7,939 bases of DNA, from assembly GCA_947502765.1 (NCBI GenBank), contig CANNBA010000023.1, positions 1 through 7,939 on the forward strand, written 5' to 3'. The notes under the pieces were generated by a model that was not told the DNA's origin, made no database searches, and saw only the letters and a program-made list of their open reading frames with translations. Positions 6,659 through 7,939 of the stretch are shown here, in pieces (the first letter of the stretch is position 1; the number at the start of each line of letters is the position of its first letter). The DNA comes from BACL11 sp945865535. Lineage in GTDB: Bacteria; Bacteroidota; Bacteroidia; Flavobacteriales; BACL11. Both the position numbers and the translations under genes were made by a program.

Positions 6659-7288
6659 ATGCATATAGCAATTGCCGGAAATATTGGCTCAGGAAAAACA
6701 ACACTAACAACCAAATTAGCAAAACACTACAAATGGGAAGCCCATTATGAAGATGTAGAAAACAACCCTTACTTAAATGATTTTTATAAAGACATGCAAA
6801 GATGGTCTTTCAATCTACAAGTATTTTTCTTAAATAGCAGATTCAGGCAAATTGTAGCTATTAAGGAAAGTGGGAAAAAATACATACAGGATAGAACTAT
6901 TTTTGAAGATGCAAAAATCTTTGCCCCTAACTTACATCAAATGGGACTAATGAGTACCAGAGATTTTGACAACTATATGGAAATTTTTAATCTTATGGAT
7001 GGTTTTATTGATGGACCCGACTTGTTGATTTACTTAAGAGCCTCTGTCCCAACTCTTGTTGGTCAAATTCAAAAAAGAGGCAGAGAATATGAGAGTAGTA
7101 TTCGTTTAGATTATCTTACCAGACTTAACGAGCGCTATGAAGCTTGGATAGGAGAATACACTAAAGGGAAACTCTTGATAATTGATGTTGATGATATAAA
7201 CTATGCGGAAAATGATGAAGATCTAAGTGGTGTTCTGGAAAAAATTGATGCAGAAATCAATGGCTTATTTAAATTAAGTCCTGCGTAA
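6659..7288 (+). CDS. Deoxynucleoside kinase (dCK/dGK family), canonical motif set
   Basis: This is the second 209-residue deoxynucleoside kinase in the window. It should phosphorylate a deoxynucleoside, deoxyadenosine being a common substrate for bacterial members, at the 5'-OH for dNTP salvage. Motifs are the P-loop GNIGSGKT (7-14), YEDVENNPYL with Glu31 as candidate base (30-39), FFLNSRFRQI (56-65), the intact D78-R79-T80 of QDRTIFEDAKIFAP (77-90), PDLLIYL (120-126) and the lid QKRGREYE (138-145). It is clearly paralogous to the folK-linked kinase; the lid and PDLLIYL stretches align without gaps, but this copy retains the catalytic arginine. The ATG at 6659 gives the exact family N-terminus (MHIAIAGNIG). 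A perfect hairpin terminator follows seven bases after the stop. It may be read from the GH3 transcript or from its own promoter in the AT-rich 44-bp gap, where I see only weak -7-like sequences. Confidence 0.95.
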   Translation: MHIAIAGNIGSGKTTLTTKLAKHYKWEAHYEDVENNPYLNDFYKDMQRWSFNLQVFFLNSRFRQIVAIKESGKKYIQDRTIFEDAKIFAPNLHQMGLMSTRDFDNYMEIFNLMDGFIDGPDLLIYLRASVPTLVGQIQKRGREYESSIRLDYLTRLNERYEAWIGEYTKGKLLIIDVDDINYAENDEDLSGVLEKIDAEINGLFKLSPA

Positions 7289-7294
7289 AATCAT

Positions 7295-7330
7295 AAAAGA
7301 AAAGCCGAGCAAATGCTCGGCTTTTCTTTT
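7295..7330. terminator. Bidirectional intrinsic terminator
   Basis: Perfect 16-bp inverted arms (7295-7310 and 7315-7330) flank the 4-base loop AAAT. The core GCCGAGC/GCTCGGC is GC-rich and is flanked by A tracts on one side and T tracts on the other, so each strand ends in a U-rich tail. It sits between the convergent stop codons of the kinase (7288) and the FKBP gene (7346) and should end both transcripts. Confidence 0.93.
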
Positions 7331-7345
7331 AGTTAGCTTTTCTTT

Positions 7346-7939
7346 TTATTTGTTAATTCCTAAAAGTTCCACTTCAAATACTAAAGTTGCACCAGGCTCA
7401 ATTATTCCTCCAGCACCTTGATCGCCATAAGCTAAGTTGGATGGAATAGTTAGCTTCCACTTATCACCAACACTCATTAATTGTAAAGCCTCCGTCCATC
7501 CTGCAATAACTTGGGTTACTCCAAATGTAGCAGGCTCTCCTCTATCAACAGAACTGTCAAAAACAGTTCCGTCAGTTAGCTTTCCAGTATAGTGTACGGT
7601 TACTTGGTCAGCAGCAGTTGGTTTTGCTCCTTTACCTGAAACTAAAACTTCATATTGCAATCCGCTTGCTGTAGTAGTTACTCCTTTTTTTGCTGCATTT
7701 TCAGCAAGGTAATCAGTGCTAGCTTTTGTACTTTTTTCAGATTTCATTGCCAATATTTTATCCTCAAAAGCTTGCATTATTTGGCTCCTTTCCTCTTTTG
7801 AAAATAATGAATCATTTCCTTCAGCAATATCTTGAAATGCTTTGGCAATTATATTTATATTCAGAGTGTCTTCTCCGTTTGATTTTAATTCTTTGTTGAT
7901 TGACTCAAATTGGGCTTTTAATCCTGTTGCCATATCTAC
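7346..7939 (-). CDS. FKBP-type peptidyl-prolyl cis-trans isomerase (MIP/FklB-like), 5' end missing
   Basis: FKBPs catalyse cis-trans isomerisation of X-Pro bonds during protein folding. The frame is still open at the right edge (197 residues visible, beginning Val-Asp-Met). I treat the Met at 7933 as internal, because MIP-like proteins of this phylum usually have a signal or lipoprotein sequence and then a D-S-x-S-Y-x-L-G-x stretch leading into what is seen here. Counting from that Met, residues 1-80 are the helical dimerisation-type domain and 90-195 the FKBP domain. All main pocket residues of FKBP12 are matched: Y115, F125, D126, R131, F137, V142, I143, W146, Y169 and F186. It should therefore be active. 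Location (periplasmic or outer-membrane) is inferred from family relatives, since the export signal would lie outside the window. It converges on the kinase gene across the shared terminator. Confidence 0.93.
   Translation of the reverse strand, partial: VDMATGLKAQFESINKELKSNGEDTLNINIIAKAFQDIAEGNDSLFSKEERSQIMQAFEDKILAMKSEKSTKASTDYLAENAAKKGVTTTASGLQYEVLVSGKGAKPTAADQVTVHYTGKLTDGTVFDSSVDRGEPATFGVTQVIAGWTEALQLMSVGDKWKLTIPSNLAYGDQGAGGIIEPGATLVFEVELLGINK

Noticed and set aside
7931..7933. Met at 7933 as the true FKBP start
   Set aside because: The frame is open through the window edge, and a MIP-like exported FKBP should have a longer N-terminus, so the gene is treated as 5'-truncated.
1..7939. 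Mobile element, CRISPR array, RNA gene or defence island
   Set aside because: No repeat array, transposase, integrase, tRNA cloverleaf or defence-gene motif was seen on either strand; all long frames are explained by housekeeping or uncharacterised single-gene families.

Overview
This window looks like chromosome from a low-GC member of the Bacteroidota, probably a Flavobacteriia or Cytophagia lineage. The evidence is the AT-rich sequence, the lack of clear Shine-Dalgarno sites, one near-perfect Bacteroidota-type -7 box (TAnnTTTG) before folK, and gene families typical of that phylum (DUF2797, bacterial GH3, MIP-like FKBP, paired deoxynucleoside kinases). I see no phage, insertion sequence, CRISPR array, rRNA or tRNA.

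Layout, left to right. A minus-strand gene running off the left edge encodes an exported Cys Ntn-hydrolase (C45/C59-like acylase/amidase) with a membrane-embedded C-terminal tail. Next come two overlapping minus-strand genes, folK (folate synthesis) and a deoxynucleoside kinase. Divergent from folK is sppA, a membrane-anchored signal-peptide peptidase of the long two-domain type. sppA converges on, and overlaps by 9 bp, a minus-strand DUF2797 gene. This encodes a zinc-ribbon-like N-terminus plus a domain resembling GIY-YIG/T5orf172 proteins. Divergent from DUF2797 is a GH3-family acyl-adenylating enzyme, most likely starting at TTG. A second deoxynucleoside kinase, also 209 residues, follows in the same direction. 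A perfect 16-bp bidirectional hairpin terminator then separates it from a minus-strand FKBP-type prolyl isomerase that runs off the right edge.

Functional themes. folK and the two deoxynucleoside kinases concern nucleotide and one-carbon metabolism. SppA, the FKBP and the Ntn-hydrolase act at or beyond the cytoplasmic membrane. DUF2797 and bacterial GH3 have no established role that I can name. Nothing here forms an obvious accessory island. The least explained items are the Ntn-hydrolase with a membrane tail, the kinase paralogue lacking the usual D/E-R-S/T arginine, the DUF2797 protein and the bacterial GH3 enzyme. I did not find a convincing novel multi-gene system.
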